From contig JAJXZT010000062.1 in NCBI GenBank assembly GCA_021779935.1, positions 62,001-126,000 on the forward strand: a DNA stretch of 64,000 bases. Reading direction: 5' to 3'. A program made the position numbers and the translations under genes. Under the pieces are notes generated by a model that was not told the DNA's origin, did no database searches, and saw only the letters and a program-made list of their open reading frames with translations. This document shows positions 28,554 through 37,683 of the stretch, in pieces; the first letter of the stretch is position 1, and every line of letters starts with the position of its first letter. The DNA is from Acidobacteriota bacterium (GTDB lineage Bacteria > Acidobacteriota > Terriglobia > Terriglobales > Acidobacteriaceae).

Positions 28554-29603
28554 TCACCAGCGCAACAAAACCAGTTCAGCGCAGAACCCCGGGCCCATCG
28601 CCGCCAGTATGCTGAACGATCCCGCCGCCGGACGCCGTCGATTCATGAACTCTTCCAGCACCAGCAGCACCGACGCCGACGAAAGATTCCCCACCTTCCT
28701 TAGACACTCCCATGAAACTTCCAGTGCCTTTTCCGGCAACTCCAGCGCCTCTTCCGTTGCCTCCAGAATCTTCGGGCCGCCCGTATGCATGATCCAGCTA
28801 TCGATATCGCTTCTTCGCAACCCCTGGTCTGCCAGGAATCCGTCCACGTCCTTTGCCAGGTACTTCAACACCACGTCCGGCACGCCCGGCGACAGCACAA
28901 TCTGGAATCCCTTTTCCGAGATGTCCCATCCCATCACTTCTTCCGTGTCTGGATAGAAGGAAGAACGCGTCGCCAGCACTTTCGGCCCGTGAGCCTCCCG
29001 CGCTGCGCCTGTCATCACCACTGACGCTGCGCCGTCGCCGAACAGTCCCGACGAAATAATGTTCGCCACCGAAAGGTCTCCCCGCTGCCACGTCAGCGAA
29101 CACAACTCCACTGACACCAGCGCTGCTACCTCGTTCGGAAACCCTCGCAGATAATCCGCCGCTCGCGCAATTCCCGCCGCTCCCGCCACGCATCCCAGCC
29201 CAAAGATCGGAACTCGTTTAATCGACCGGGGCAGTCCCATCCGATTCACCAGTTTCGCGTCGATCGAAGGACTCGCGATTCCCGTCACCGACACGAAAAA
29301 GATTGCGCTCAAGTCTTGTACGGAAAGTCCCGCGCGTGTAAGGGCCCTGCACAACGCCTGGTCCGCTAGTTCTTCCGCCACCTCGATCCATGCGTCGTTC
29401 GCCTGTCCCCAGGTCTTCATCTGCTCGTACTTGTCGATCGGCAGCGACAGGTGTCGCCCTTCCACTCCCACGCGTGATAGCAGGCGGTTCAGCACTTCGG
29501 GATTTGCTAGCTTCCCTTCCCACTGCGCCTTCAACGCCGTGGCAATTTCCTGCTGCGTGTAGTACTGCTTCGGAAATGCGCTGGCTACTCCGGCGATCTG
29601 CAT
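28554..29603 (-). CDS. Type III polyketide synthase
   Basis: The 349-residue product has the thiolase-fold triad of chalcone synthase-type enzymes: Cys138 (FGLGCVAGAAG), His273 (MHTGGPK) and Asn306 (VGNLSSAS). Such enzymes extend an acyl-CoA with malonyl-CoA and cyclise it to resorcinols, pyrones or phloroglucinols. ATG 29603 is preceded by AAAGGAAAAAG; a longer frame to 29645 adds 14 unlikely residues. It leads a two-gene operon with a flavoprotein, and a YceI gene follows. Product class cannot be told. Confidence 0.88.
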   Translation of the reverse strand: MQIAGVASAFPKQYYTQQEIATALKAQWEGKLANPEVLNRLLSRVGVEGRHLSLPIDKYEQMKTWGQANDAWIEVAEELADQALCRALTRAGLSVQDLSAIFFVSVTGIASPSIDAKLVNRMGLPRSIKRVPIFGLGCVAGAAGIARAADYLRGFPNEVAALVSVELCSLTWQRGDLSVANIISSGLFGDGAASVVMTGAAREAHGPKVLATRSSFYPDTEEVMGWDISEKGFQIVLSPGVPDVVLKYLAKDVDGFLADQGLRRSDIDSWIMHTGGPKILEATEEALELPEKALEVSWECLRKVGNLSSASVLLVLEEFMNRRRPAAGSFSILAAMGPGFCAELVLLRW

Positions 29604-29829
29604 CTTTACTTTTTCCTTTCGGGATACACCACCGACTGTATGCATCCTACGCGGCGCAACTGAAGTCCGCTTTTCAGGCAGATGACAATCCGTTCATCTC
29701 CTGTCATCTGCACCCCATTCTTGTGCCGGATTAGCGATGCTCACACTCGCCTGTGCGCTGCGCACTTCCGGCCCTTATCCCCCTTCCGTACTCTTGTTCA
29801 CCTTGAGCAATGCTCTCGCGGGGGATCCC

Positions 29830-31071
29830 TTGTCCTTTGTCACCGAGTTGCGTTGTGTTGCCTGCGGAAAAAACTGGCCCATCCGCGTCCCATACACGTG
29901 TCCTGCCTGCGGCGTCACCGGCATTCTTGATGTCCTGTACGACTACCGTGCCATTCGCCGCTCGCTTACCCGTCGCGCCCTCGCCAGCCGCGCCGATTTT
30001 TCTCACTGGCGCTATCGCGAACTTCTTCCGCTTTCCGCGCGCTCCGTCCTGCCCCACCTGCAAGTCGGCTGGAGCCCTCTCTCCGAGACCGTCGCTCTTG
30101 CCCGCCATCTCGGCCTTCGATCTCTTTATATAAAGGATGATGGCCGCAACCCCAGCGGCTCACTCAAAGATCGCGCCAGTTCCATTGCGGTTGTTCGCGC
30201 CCGTGAAAAGCGCAACCCCATCGTCGCCTGCGCCAGCACCGGCAACGCCGCCTCCTCGCTCGCCGGAATGGCCGCCGCCATGGGTCTCCGCAGCGTCATC
30301 TTTGTTCCGCAGCGCGCGCCCGAGCCCAAAATCACGCAGTTGCTCATCTTCGGAGCTACCGTCTTTCGCGTCCTCGGAGGCTATGACGACGCCTTCCGCC
30401 TCTCACAGGAGTGTTGCGAACGCTTCGGCTGGTACAACCGAAACTGCGCCATAAACCCTTATCTCGTCGAAGGAAAGAAGACCGTCAGCCTCGAAATCGC
30501 CGAACAGCTTCAGTGGAATGTCCCCGACTGGGTCGCCATGTCCGTTGGCGATGGCTGCTCGATTGCCGCCGCCTGGAAGGCCTTCCGCGAACTCAAACTC
30601 CTCGGCCTCATCGAGCGCACGCCGCGGATGCTCGGTGTGCAGGCCGCCGGCGCCGCCCCCATCACCACCGCCTTCCGCTCCGGAAAGCCGCTCTGGCCGG
30701 TTGTTCCGCAGACCATTGCCGACAGCATTGCCGTTGGCGTTCCGCGCAATTGGCAGAAGGCCGTCCTCGCCATTCGCGAATCCGGCGGAACCATGCTCAA
30801 CGTCGCCGACGGCGAAATCCTCGACGCCATGGGTTACACCGGCCAGCTCGCAGGCATCTTCGCCGAGCCCGCCGCCGCCGCTTCCATCGCCGGCCTGAAG
30901 CGTGCCGTCGCCGAAGACATCGTGCCCAAACGCGCTCGTGCTGTCGCCGTCGTCACCGGCAGCGGACTCAAGGACATCCGCGCCGCGCAGACCGCCGTTT
31001 CTAAGCCTTTTGATGTCTCACCCGACGGTCATGAGCTCGACCAGATCCTGCATGACCGTCAGCTTGTGTAA
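29830..31071 (+). CDS. Threonine synthase-like fold-type II PLP enzyme
   Basis: The 413-residue product begins with a zinc-ribbon-like pair (CVACG and CPACG), then the PLP lysine in NPSGSLKDRASS, the phosphate-anchoring ASTGNAASSLAG and VPQRAPEPKITQLLIFGA, and a late GSGLKD. This is the threonine synthase layout, which turns O-phosphohomoserine into threonine, though the usual GSFKD reads GSLKD. TTG 29830 is proposed as start because GGGGGA precedes it and the ribbon then begins at once; ATG 29737 would add 31 atypical residues. It lies just before the purine cluster. Confidence 0.75.
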   Translation: MSFVTELRCVACGKNWPIRVPYTCPACGVTGILDVLYDYRAIRRSLTRRALASRADFSHWRYRELLPLSARSVLPHLQVGWSPLSETVALARHLGLRSLYIKDDGRNPSGSLKDRASSIAVVRAREKRNPIVACASTGNAASSLAGMAAAMGLRSVIFVPQRAPEPKITQLLIFGATVFRVLGGYDDAFRLSQECCERFGWYNRNCAINPYLVEGKKTVSLEIAEQLQWNVPDWVAMSVGDGCSIAAAWKAFRELKLLGLIERTPRMLGVQAAGAAPITTAFRSGKPLWPVVPQTIADSIAVGVPRNWQKAVLAIRESGGTMLNVADGEILDAMGYTGQLAGIFAEPAAAASIAGLKRAVAEDIVPKRARAVAVVTGSGLKDIRAAQTAVSKPFDVSPDGHELDQILHDRQLV

Positions 31072-31134
31072 TGGAGTACGCTTTCTCCGTGTGCTTCCGT
31101 AAGCCTCTTTTGCTTGCGTGGGTCCGTTGACTTT

Positions 31135-31162
31135 GCTTGCAGCTTGTCGCTTGCCGCTTGTG
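31135..31162. repeat. Degenerate heptamer repeat, four units (GCTTGNN)
   Basis: Units GCTTGCA, GCTTGTC, GCTTGCC and GCTTGTG follow one another without a gap; only the last two bases vary. Confidence 0.8.
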
Positions 31163-31179
31163 GTGCACTCTCTACTGTC

Positions 31180-31207
31180 TGAATGCTGAGTGCTGACTGC
31201 TGAATGC
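31180..31207. repeat. Degenerate heptamer repeat, four units (TGANTGC)
   Basis: Units TGAATGC, TGAGTGC, TGACTGC and TGAATGC in perfect 7-base register; only the fourth base varies. It ends 20 bases before the 8-oxoguanine deaminase start, in that gene's leader. Confidence 0.85.
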
Positions 31208-31227
31208 TTCTTTTTACGAGGATTCCC

Positions 31228-32607
31228 ATGACCACCGCCAATTCGCTCCTCATCCGCGATCTCCACACTCTCGTCACCATGAACGATGACCGCGAAGTCA
31301 TCCATGGCGGATTCCTCTATGCGGAAGATGGTGTCATCAAGCTCATTGGCCAGCGACCGCCTCGCAATCTCCGCGCACGTCGCGTCATTCGCGGCAACGC
31401 TCTCATCGCCGTCCCCGGACTCATCAACACTCATCACCATCTCTTTCAGACGCTCACCCGCGCCTGCACCGCTGCCGCCAACGCCGAGCTTTTCGACTGG
31501 CTGCGCACTCTCTATCCTCTCTGGTCGCGTATCGACGAAGAGGCCACCCATGTCGCCGCCCTCGTCGGAATGGCCGAACTCATGCTCTCCGGCTGCACCA
31601 CCACCTCCGACCATCATTATTTGTTCCCGCGCGGCCAGTCCCGGCTCATCGACGCCCAGATTGCCGCCGCCCGCAAGATCGGCATTCGCTTCCACGCCAC
31701 CCGTGGCAGCATGAGCGTCGGCGAAAGCAAGGGCGGCCTTCCACCCGACTCCGTCGTTCAGGATGACGACACCATCCTCGCCGACTCCGAGCGCGTCATC
31801 CGCAAGTACCATGATCCTCAACCCGGAGCTATGATCCGGGTTGCTCTCGCTCCCTGTTCGCCCTTCAGCGTCTCGCCTGAACTTATGCGTCGCACCGCCG
31901 AACTTGCCGAGCGCCATGACGTTCGCCTCCACACCCATCTAGCGGAAACTCGCGATGAAGAGCGCTATTGCCTTGAGCATTTCGGCAAGCGCCCGCTCGA
32001 TTTCCTCGACAGTGTCGGCTGGCTCACCGATCGCTCCTGGCTTGCCCACGGCATCTACTTCTCTGCCTCCGAGGTCCGTCGTCTTGGACGTGCCCACGTC
32101 GGCATTGCCCACTGCCCCACCTCCAACATGCGCCTCGGTTCCGGCTTCTGCCCTGCGCTTGCCCTCCAGCGCGCCGGTTCGCCTGTCGGTCTTGGTGTCG
32201 ACGGCAGCGCCTCCAATGACAGCTCCCACATGCTCGCCGAAGCCCGCAACGCCCTTCTTCTCAACCGCCTGCGCCACGGAGCCGCCGCCATCACCGTCGA
32301 ACAGGCCCTCCGCATGGCCACCGTCGAGGGCGCCCATTGTCTCGGACGTTCCGATATTGGAACACTCGAACCCGGCAAGCGCGCCGACATCGCCCTCTTC
32401 GACCTGCGCAACCCCTCCTATTCCGGCGCGGAAGATGCATTGTCCGCGCTTCTTCTCTGCGCTCCCGCCACCGTGCACACCCTCGTCGTTGAAGGTCGCG
32501 TCGTTGTGGAAGACGGCGTCCTGAGCACTCTTTCGCTCGACCCCATCCTCCGCCGTCACAGACGTATAGCGACGCGCGTCACAAACAATCCGCGCCCACT
32601 CTGCTAA
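31228..32607 (+). CDS. 8-oxoguanine deaminase (amidohydrolase superfamily)
   Basis: The 459-residue product is an ATZ/TRZ-type metal amidohydrolase: His69/His71 in INTHHHLFQTLTR, a mid-sequence LHTHLAETRDEE, HCPTSNMRLGSG and the catalytic Asp in GVDGSASNDSSHMLAE. The RACTAA...FDWLRTLYPLW segment and SASNDSS are features I associate with 8-oxoguanine deaminases, which release ammonia from 8-oxoguanine to give uric acid. Start ATG 31228 follows ACGAGGA. It leads the purine cluster, so it would supply urate to the downstream XdhD/YgfK/YgfM complex. Other aminopurine or triazine substrates are possible. Confidence 0.82.
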   Translation: MTTANSLLIRDLHTLVTMNDDREVIHGGFLYAEDGVIKLIGQRPPRNLRARRVIRGNALIAVPGLINTHHHLFQTLTRACTAAANAELFDWLRTLYPLWSRIDEEATHVAALVGMAELMLSGCTTTSDHHYLFPRGQSRLIDAQIAAARKIGIRFHATRGSMSVGESKGGLPPDSVVQDDDTILADSERVIRKYHDPQPGAMIRVALAPCSPFSVSPELMRRTAELAERHDVRLHTHLAETRDEERYCLEHFGKRPLDFLDSVGWLTDRSWLAHGIYFSASEVRRLGRAHVGIAHCPTSNMRLGSGFCPALALQRAGSPVGLGVDGSASNDSSHMLAEARNALLLNRLRHGAAAITVEQALRMATVEGAHCLGRSDIGTLEPGKRADIALFDLRNPSYSGAEDALSALLLCAPATVHTLVVEGRVVVEDGVLSTLSLDPILRRHRRIATRVTNNPRPLC

Positions 32608-32685
32608 TCTCCGTCCCCTCTGGAGAAGTTGCAGTCTCGGCCTTTTGTTCGTTTTCGGTACGTTCTTTTTTCACGGGAGGACGTC

Positions 32686-33549
32686 GTGTTCGAGCATGTC
32701 CGGGCTTTTCACCAACCGCGCACTATTTCCGAAGCTATACGTCTGCTGAATCACCGCGATGGCGTTGCCTGCCTCGTCGCCGGCGGTACTGATCTCGCCT
32801 TGCGTGCAGGTCGCACCGTCACCGATCTGGTCGATGTCACCCATCTCGGTCTCGCTTACATCAAGCGCGATGGCCGCGCCATTCGCATCGGCGCCACCAC
32901 CACCATGTCTGCGATCGAGCAATCTTCGTTCATTCAGCACATGGCCAATGGCATCCTTGCCCACGCAGCCGCCAGTTGTGGTTCCGCGCAGACGCGCAAT
33001 CTCGCCACCCTTGGCGGCAATCTCGCCAATGCTTCGCCCGCCGCGGATACCGCGACACCCCTGCTCGTCCTCGACGCCGACGTCGTGCTTCAGGGTCTGC
33101 GCGCCAAGCGCCGTCTTCCGCTCACCGAGTTCTTCACCGGTCCGCACAAGACCGCGGCCAACGCGTCGCTGCTCGTCGAACTCGTCATCCCCGGCCCCGA
33201 GCCGCGCACCGCCTGGTCGTTCCAGAAGTTTGGCCGGACCGAGGTCGACATCTCCATCGTCAATGTCGCTGCCGGCATCAAGCTCGACCGCGCCAATCGC
33301 GTCACCTTTGCGCGCATCGCTCTCGGAGCTGTCGCTCCGCGTCCCATCCGTGCTCACGGAGCCGAGTTCCTTCTTGAAGGTCGCGTCCTCGACCAGCATC
33401 TTCTCGATGCCGTCTCCGAGGAAGCCGCGCAGGAAATCGATCCCATTGACGACGTCCGCGCCTCCGCCGCATACCGGCGCGAACTCACCCAGGTTCTTGT
33501 CCGCCGGGCGCTGCTCGAATGTGCCGCCAGGTTGGAGCGTGCATTATGA
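32686..33549 (+). CDS. ygfM: YgfM-like FAD subunit of a molybdenum hydroxylase
   Basis: The 287-residue product is the medium FAD-binding subunit: VAGGTDLALRAGRT (FAD pyrophosphate loop), GATTTMSAIE, then NLATLGGNLANASPAADTATPLL, the typical flavin site of xanthine dehydrogenases. GTG 32686 was chosen as start because GGGAGGA lies just upstream and the fold starts right after. The stop overlaps the start of the XdhD gene by ATGA. It passes electrons between the Fe-S/Mo subunit and an outside partner, probably YgfK. Confidence 0.85.
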   Translation: MFEHVRAFHQPRTISEAIRLLNHRDGVACLVAGGTDLALRAGRTVTDLVDVTHLGLAYIKRDGRAIRIGATTTMSAIEQSSFIQHMANGILAHAAASCGSAQTRNLATLGGNLANASPAADTATPLLVLDADVVLQGLRAKRRLPLTEFFTGPHKTAANASLLVELVIPGPEPRTAWSFQKFGRTEVDISIVNVAAGIKLDRANRVTFARIALGAVAPRPIRAHGAEFLLEGRVLDQHLLDAVSEEAAQEIDPIDDVRASAAYRRELTQVLVRRALLECAARLERAL

Positions 33550-36404
33550 AGAGATCCGGCCGTAATTCCACTCCCTCCATGCAACTCTCGCTTCGCGTCA
33601 ACGGCGAAGCCCGTGAATGGACCATCGCCCCTGGCGACCTCCTCCTCGACGTCCTTCGTCGCGAAGGCTACTACGGTGTCAAGCGCGGCTGCGAAACCGG
33701 CGAGTGCGGTGCTTGCACAATTCTGCTCGATGGCAAGCCCGTCAACTCCTGCATGATCTTCGCCGCCCAGGCCGAAGATCGCGAGATCACTACCGTCGAA
33801 GGCGTAGCCCACGGTGATCAGCTTCACCCCGTGCAGCAATCGCTTGTCGACCACGGTGGCGTGCAGTGCGGCTTCTGCACTCCCGGCATCGTCCTCAGCA
33901 GCAAGGCTTATCTGGAAGAGCACCCCAACGCCTCCGAGGACGAAATTCGTACCGCGCTCTCCGGCCATCTCTGCCGTTGCACCGGATACAGCAAACCCGT
34001 CGAGGCCGTTCTCGCCGCCGAGCACGCCGCCACGCGCAAACCCTCGCACGCCGCGCATTCGCACGACATCGTCGGTCACAACGAACCCAAGGTCGATGCT
34101 GTCAAATTCGTCACCGGACGCCCCGCCTTCACCGATGACATTCACATCCCCGGCATGCTCTACGGCAAGATTCTCCCCAGCCCCCACGCGCATGCCCGCA
34201 TTCGTTCCATCGATGTCAGCAAGGCCCGCGCCCTTCCCGGCGTCCACGCCGTGCTCACCTATAAGGATGTTCCGCGCGTCCCCCATACCACCGCCGGGCA
34301 AGCATGGCCGGAACCGTCGCCATACGACACATATCTTCTCGACTCCAAGGTCCGCTTCGTTGGCGATCGCGTCGCCGCCGTCGCCGCCGAATCCCGCGAG
34401 ATTGCCGAGGAGGCCCTTCGCCGCATCCAGGTCGAATACGAGGTTCTTCCTCCCGTCCTCGACATGGAGCACGCCTCCGATCCCGGCGTTCCCGTCATTC
34501 ACGATGAAAAGGACTCCACCGGCATTCACGACGCGCGCCACAACGTCGCCTCAGTCATTCACAAGCAGATCGGGGATGTCGAGCAGGGCTTCCGTGACTC
34601 CGACCTCATCTTTGAGAATGAGTACCGCACGCCGCGCCAGCACCATTGCTCGCTCGAACCTCACATCACCATCACCTGGCTCGACGAAGACAAGCGCCTC
34701 GTAATCCGCACCAGTACGCAGATCCCTTTCCATGTGCGTCGCCAGGTCGGCATGATTCTCCAGATTCCCGTGCAGCGTATCCATGTCATCAAGCCGCGCA
34801 TCGGTGGCGGCTTCGGCGGTAAGCAGGAGATGCTCCTCGAGGACATCTGCGGCGCGCTCACCCTTGCCACCAACCGCCCGGTCAAGATGGAGTACACCCG
34901 CCACGAGGAATTCTTCATGGCGCGCAGCCGTCACGCCCAGGTTCTCCGCGTCAAAATGGGCTTCCGCAAGGACGGCACGATTCTCGCCAATCACATGTCC
35001 GTGCTCGCCAGCACCGGCGCTTACGGCAGTCATTCATCCACCGTGCAGGGCAATACCGGCAGCAAGGTTCTGCCGCTCTATCGCGCCCCTCACCTCAAGT
35101 TCGATTGCGACATCGTCTACACCAACACGCCCGTCTCCGGTGCATTCCGCGGCTACGGCTGTCCCCAGGGCTTCTTCGCGCAGGAATCTCTCATCGATGA
35201 AGTTGCCGAAAAGCTCCGCCTCGATCCCATTGAACTGCGCCTCAAGAACCTCATCCGCCAGGGCGACACCGATGAACTCTCCGCGCAGTTGGGCGAGGGC
35301 CGCAAGGGCCTGCCGCGTCTCATCCGCAGTTGCGGCATGGACGAGTGCCTCGCGCGCGGGGCCGCCGCCATCGGATGGAAGCAGAAACGCTCAGCCCGCC
35401 GCGACAAGAAAAGTCCCTTCCAGCACGGCATTGGTGTTGCCTGTTCCATGCAGGGCAGCAGCATCGCCGGCATCGACTGGGGCTCCGCCACCGTCACTCT
35501 CAACGAAGATGGTTCCTACCGCGTCCACACCGGTTGTGCCGATGTCGGCGCCGGGGCGGACACAGTCCTCTCGCAGATTGCCGCCGAAACTCTCGGCGTC
35601 ACCCTCGACAAGATCACGCTTCTCTCCGGCGACACCGATTACACGCCTTTCGACGTTGGCGCTTACGCCTCCAGCACCACCATCATCTCCGGCGGAGCCG
35701 TCAAGAAGGCCGCCGAGAAGGCCCGCGCCAGCTTCCTGGAAGTCGCCGCGCCGCTCATGAAGGTTCCTGTCGAAAAACTGACCTGTCGTAACAATCTGGT
35801 CATCGATCTCGACGACGAGCGCCACACCATGCCCATCGCTGAAGTCGCGCGCCACGCCACTTACAAGGCCAAGGTGCAGATCATCGAGAGCGCCTCGCAT
35901 TTCATTACGGACAGTCCTCCACCCTTCTGCGCCACCTTTGCGGAAGTCGAAGTCGACACCGAGACCGGCAAGGTCCGCGTCCTTCATCTCGTCAACGCCG
36001 TCGATTGTGGCGTCGCCCTCAATCCCAATCTCGCCGAGGGTCAGGTCGAAGGGGCCGCCGCGCAAGGCATCGGCTATGCGCTCCATGAAAACATGCAGCT
36101 CGACGAAAACGGCCGCATGTTGAACGCCAACTTCCTCGACTACAAGATTCTCTCGTCAAAGGACATGCCGAAGCTGACGACCATCCTCGTCCCCACCGAG
36201 GAGCCACTCGGTCCCTACGGTGCAAAGTCCATCGGCGAGATCGCCATCAACAATCCCGGCCCTGCCATCGCCAACGCCATTTACCACGCCATTGGCATTC
36301 GTTTCCGTCAGCTACCCATCCGCTCCGAGGACGTTCTTCGCGCTATCCATGAGCGCGAATCCGCCGCGCAACCCAATTTTGCCGAGGTCTCGAAATCCCT
36401 ATGA
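33546..36404 (+). CDS. xdhD: XdhD-like fused [2Fe-2S]/molybdopterin hydroxylase
   Basis: The 952-residue product joins a two-cluster ferredoxin part (GCETGECGACTILLDG, QCGFCTPG, CRCTGY within the first 170 residues) to the molybdenum domain (RIGGGFGGKQE, SGAFRGYGCPQ, and the catalytic Glu in YGAKSIGEIAINNPGP). Its length and order match E. coli XdhD, whose cluster has been linked to anaerobic uric acid breakdown and earlier to selenate reduction. It overlaps ygfM and ygeY by four bases each. No in-frame UGA and no selenocysteine is present, in spite of the 'selenium' names of these families. Confidence 0.88.
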   Translation: MKRSGRNSTPSMQLSLRVNGEAREWTIAPGDLLLDVLRREGYYGVKRGCETGECGACTILLDGKPVNSCMIFAAQAEDREITTVEGVAHGDQLHPVQQSLVDHGGVQCGFCTPGIVLSSKAYLEEHPNASEDEIRTALSGHLCRCTGYSKPVEAVLAAEHAATRKPSHAAHSHDIVGHNEPKVDAVKFVTGRPAFTDDIHIPGMLYGKILPSPHAHARIRSIDVSKARALPGVHAVLTYKDVPRVPHTTAGQAWPEPSPYDTYLLDSKVRFVGDRVAAVAAESREIAEEALRRIQVEYEVLPPVLDMEHASDPGVPVIHDEKDSTGIHDARHNVASVIHKQIGDVEQGFRDSDLIFENEYRTPRQHHCSLEPHITITWLDEDKRLVIRTSTQIPFHVRRQVGMILQIPVQRIHVIKPRIGGGFGGKQEMLLEDICGALTLATNRPVKMEYTRHEEFFMARSRHAQVLRVKMGFRKDGTILANHMSVLASTGAYGSHSSTVQGNTGSKVLPLYRAPHLKFDCDIVYTNTPVSGAFRGYGCPQGFFAQESLIDEVAEKLRLDPIELRLKNLIRQGDTDELSAQLGEGRKGLPRLIRSCGMDECLARGAAAIGWKQKRSARRDKKSPFQHGIGVACSMQGSSIAGIDWGSATVTLNEDGSYRVHTGCADVGAGADTVLSQIAAETLGVTLDKITLLSGDTDYTPFDVGAYASSTTIISGGAVKKAAEKARASFLEVAAPLMKVPVEKLTCRNNLVIDLDDERHTMPIAEVARHATYKAKVQIIESASHFITDSPPPFCATFAEVEVDTETGKVRVLHLVNAVDCGVALNPNLAEGQVEGAAAQGIGYALHENMQLDENGRMLNANFLDYKILSSKDMPKLTTILVPTEEPLGPYGAKSIGEIAINNPGPAIANAIYHAIGIRFRQLPIRSEDVLRAIHERESAAQPNFAEVSKSL

Positions 36405-37651
36405 CCGCCAACAACACCATCCTCCGCATGCGCGACCGCATCGCCGCCGAAGCCAAGGCTTATGAAGCCGACATCGTGCATTTTCTCCGCGACCTCGTCG
36501 AAATTCCCGGCGAGAGCAGTCACGAAGGCCCTGCCATTCAGCGCATCCGTCAGGAGATGGAAAAGGTCGGCTTCGACGAAATCCGCATCGACCCCATGGG
36601 CAACATCCTTGGACGCATCGGCTCCGGGCGCCACGTCATCATGATGGATGCCCACATCGACACCGTCGGCATCGGCGATCCCGCCGAATGGAAGTGGGAC
36701 CCTTACAAGGGCAAGGTGGAGGACGGTTACATCTACGGCCGCGGCTGCTGCGACCAGCGCGGCGGAATGGCCAGCATGGTCTACGCCGCCAAAATCATCA
36801 AATCCCTCGACCTCCACGGTGACTACACCCTCTGGGTCGTCGGCAGCGTGCAGGAAGAGGATTGCGACGGCCTCCCCTGGCTCTACATTCTCCGCGAAGG
36901 CAACATCCGGCCCGAGCTCGTGTTCATCACCGAGCCCAGCAACCTGCGTGTCTATCGCGGCCACCGTGGGCGCATGGAAATCGAGGTCCACATGCGCGGC
37001 CGCTCCTGTCACGCCAGCGCCCCCGAGCGCGGTGACAATCCCATCTATCGCATGGTCCCGCTTGTCCAGCAGGTTGAGCAGTTGAACACTCGCCTGCGCA
37101 ACGATCCTTTCCTTGGCAAGGGAACCGTCTCCGTCACCGAGATTCGTTCGCTCTCGCCCTCTCTTTGTGCGGTCCCCGGCGCCTGTTCCATTCATCTCGA
37201 CCGCCGCCTCACCGCCGGAGAGACGCGCGAATCCGCGCTCGACGAGATTCGTGCGCTGCCCGCCGCTGCCGGTGCGGAGATCGAAGTCCTCCGCTACATG
37301 CAGCCCAGTTACACCGGCCTCGTCTATCCCATGGACAAGTACTACCCCACCTGGGTGCTCGACGAGCATCATCCCGCCGTCGAGGCTGGCGCCGATACCT
37401 GGCGCGTTCTCACCGGCACCGAACCCATCGTCGACAAGTGGACCTTCAGCACCAACGGCGTCGGCTCCATGGGAACCTGCGGCGTGCCCACCATGGGCTT
37501 CGGTCCCGGCGACGAATCCGTCGCCCACTCCGTCAACGAACGTGTCGCCATCGATCACCTCGTGAAGGCCGCGCAGTTTTATGCCGCCTTCCCTCTTATG
37601 TATGTTCACGCGGCGGAACACGCGTCAGTCGCCAGCGCTGCCGTTCGTTAG
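36401..37651 (+). CDS. ygeY: YgeY-type M20 family hydrolase
   Basis: The 416-residue product is a zinc amidohydrolase of the M20 peptidase/ArgE fold: metal ligand His and catalytic Asp in MDAHIDTVG, bridging Asp in GCCDQRGGMAS, the acid/base Glu pair in SVQEEDCDG, and the late His in MGFGPGDESVAHSVNE. YgeY belongs to the uric-acid/purine gene set and would open an amide of a ring-cleaved purine. ATG overlaps the XdhD stop. It is 32 bases from ygfK. Confidence 0.87.
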   Translation: MTANNTILRMRDRIAAEAKAYEADIVHFLRDLVEIPGESSHEGPAIQRIRQEMEKVGFDEIRIDPMGNILGRIGSGRHVIMMDAHIDTVGIGDPAEWKWDPYKGKVEDGYIYGRGCCDQRGGMASMVYAAKIIKSLDLHGDYTLWVVGSVQEEDCDGLPWLYILREGNIRPELVFITEPSNLRVYRGHRGRMEIEVHMRGRSCHASAPERGDNPIYRMVPLVQQVEQLNTRLRNDPFLGKGTVSVTEIRSLSPSLCAVPGACSIHLDRRLTAGETRESALDEIRALPAAAGAEIEVLRYMQPSYTGLVYPMDKYYPTWVLDEHHPAVEAGADTWRVLTGTEPIVDKWTFSTNGVGSMGTCGVPTMGFGPGDESVAHSVNERVAIDHLVKAAQFYAAFPLMYVHAAEHASVASAAVR

Positions 37652-37683
37652 CCCGGCCCGCGAGCCGCATCCGGAGGATCAAA

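Noticed and set aside
33546-36404. Possible selenocysteine enzyme, because homologues carry 'selenium' names
   Set aside because: The frame has no internal UGA and no SECIS-like need; the family name comes from genome co-occurrence.
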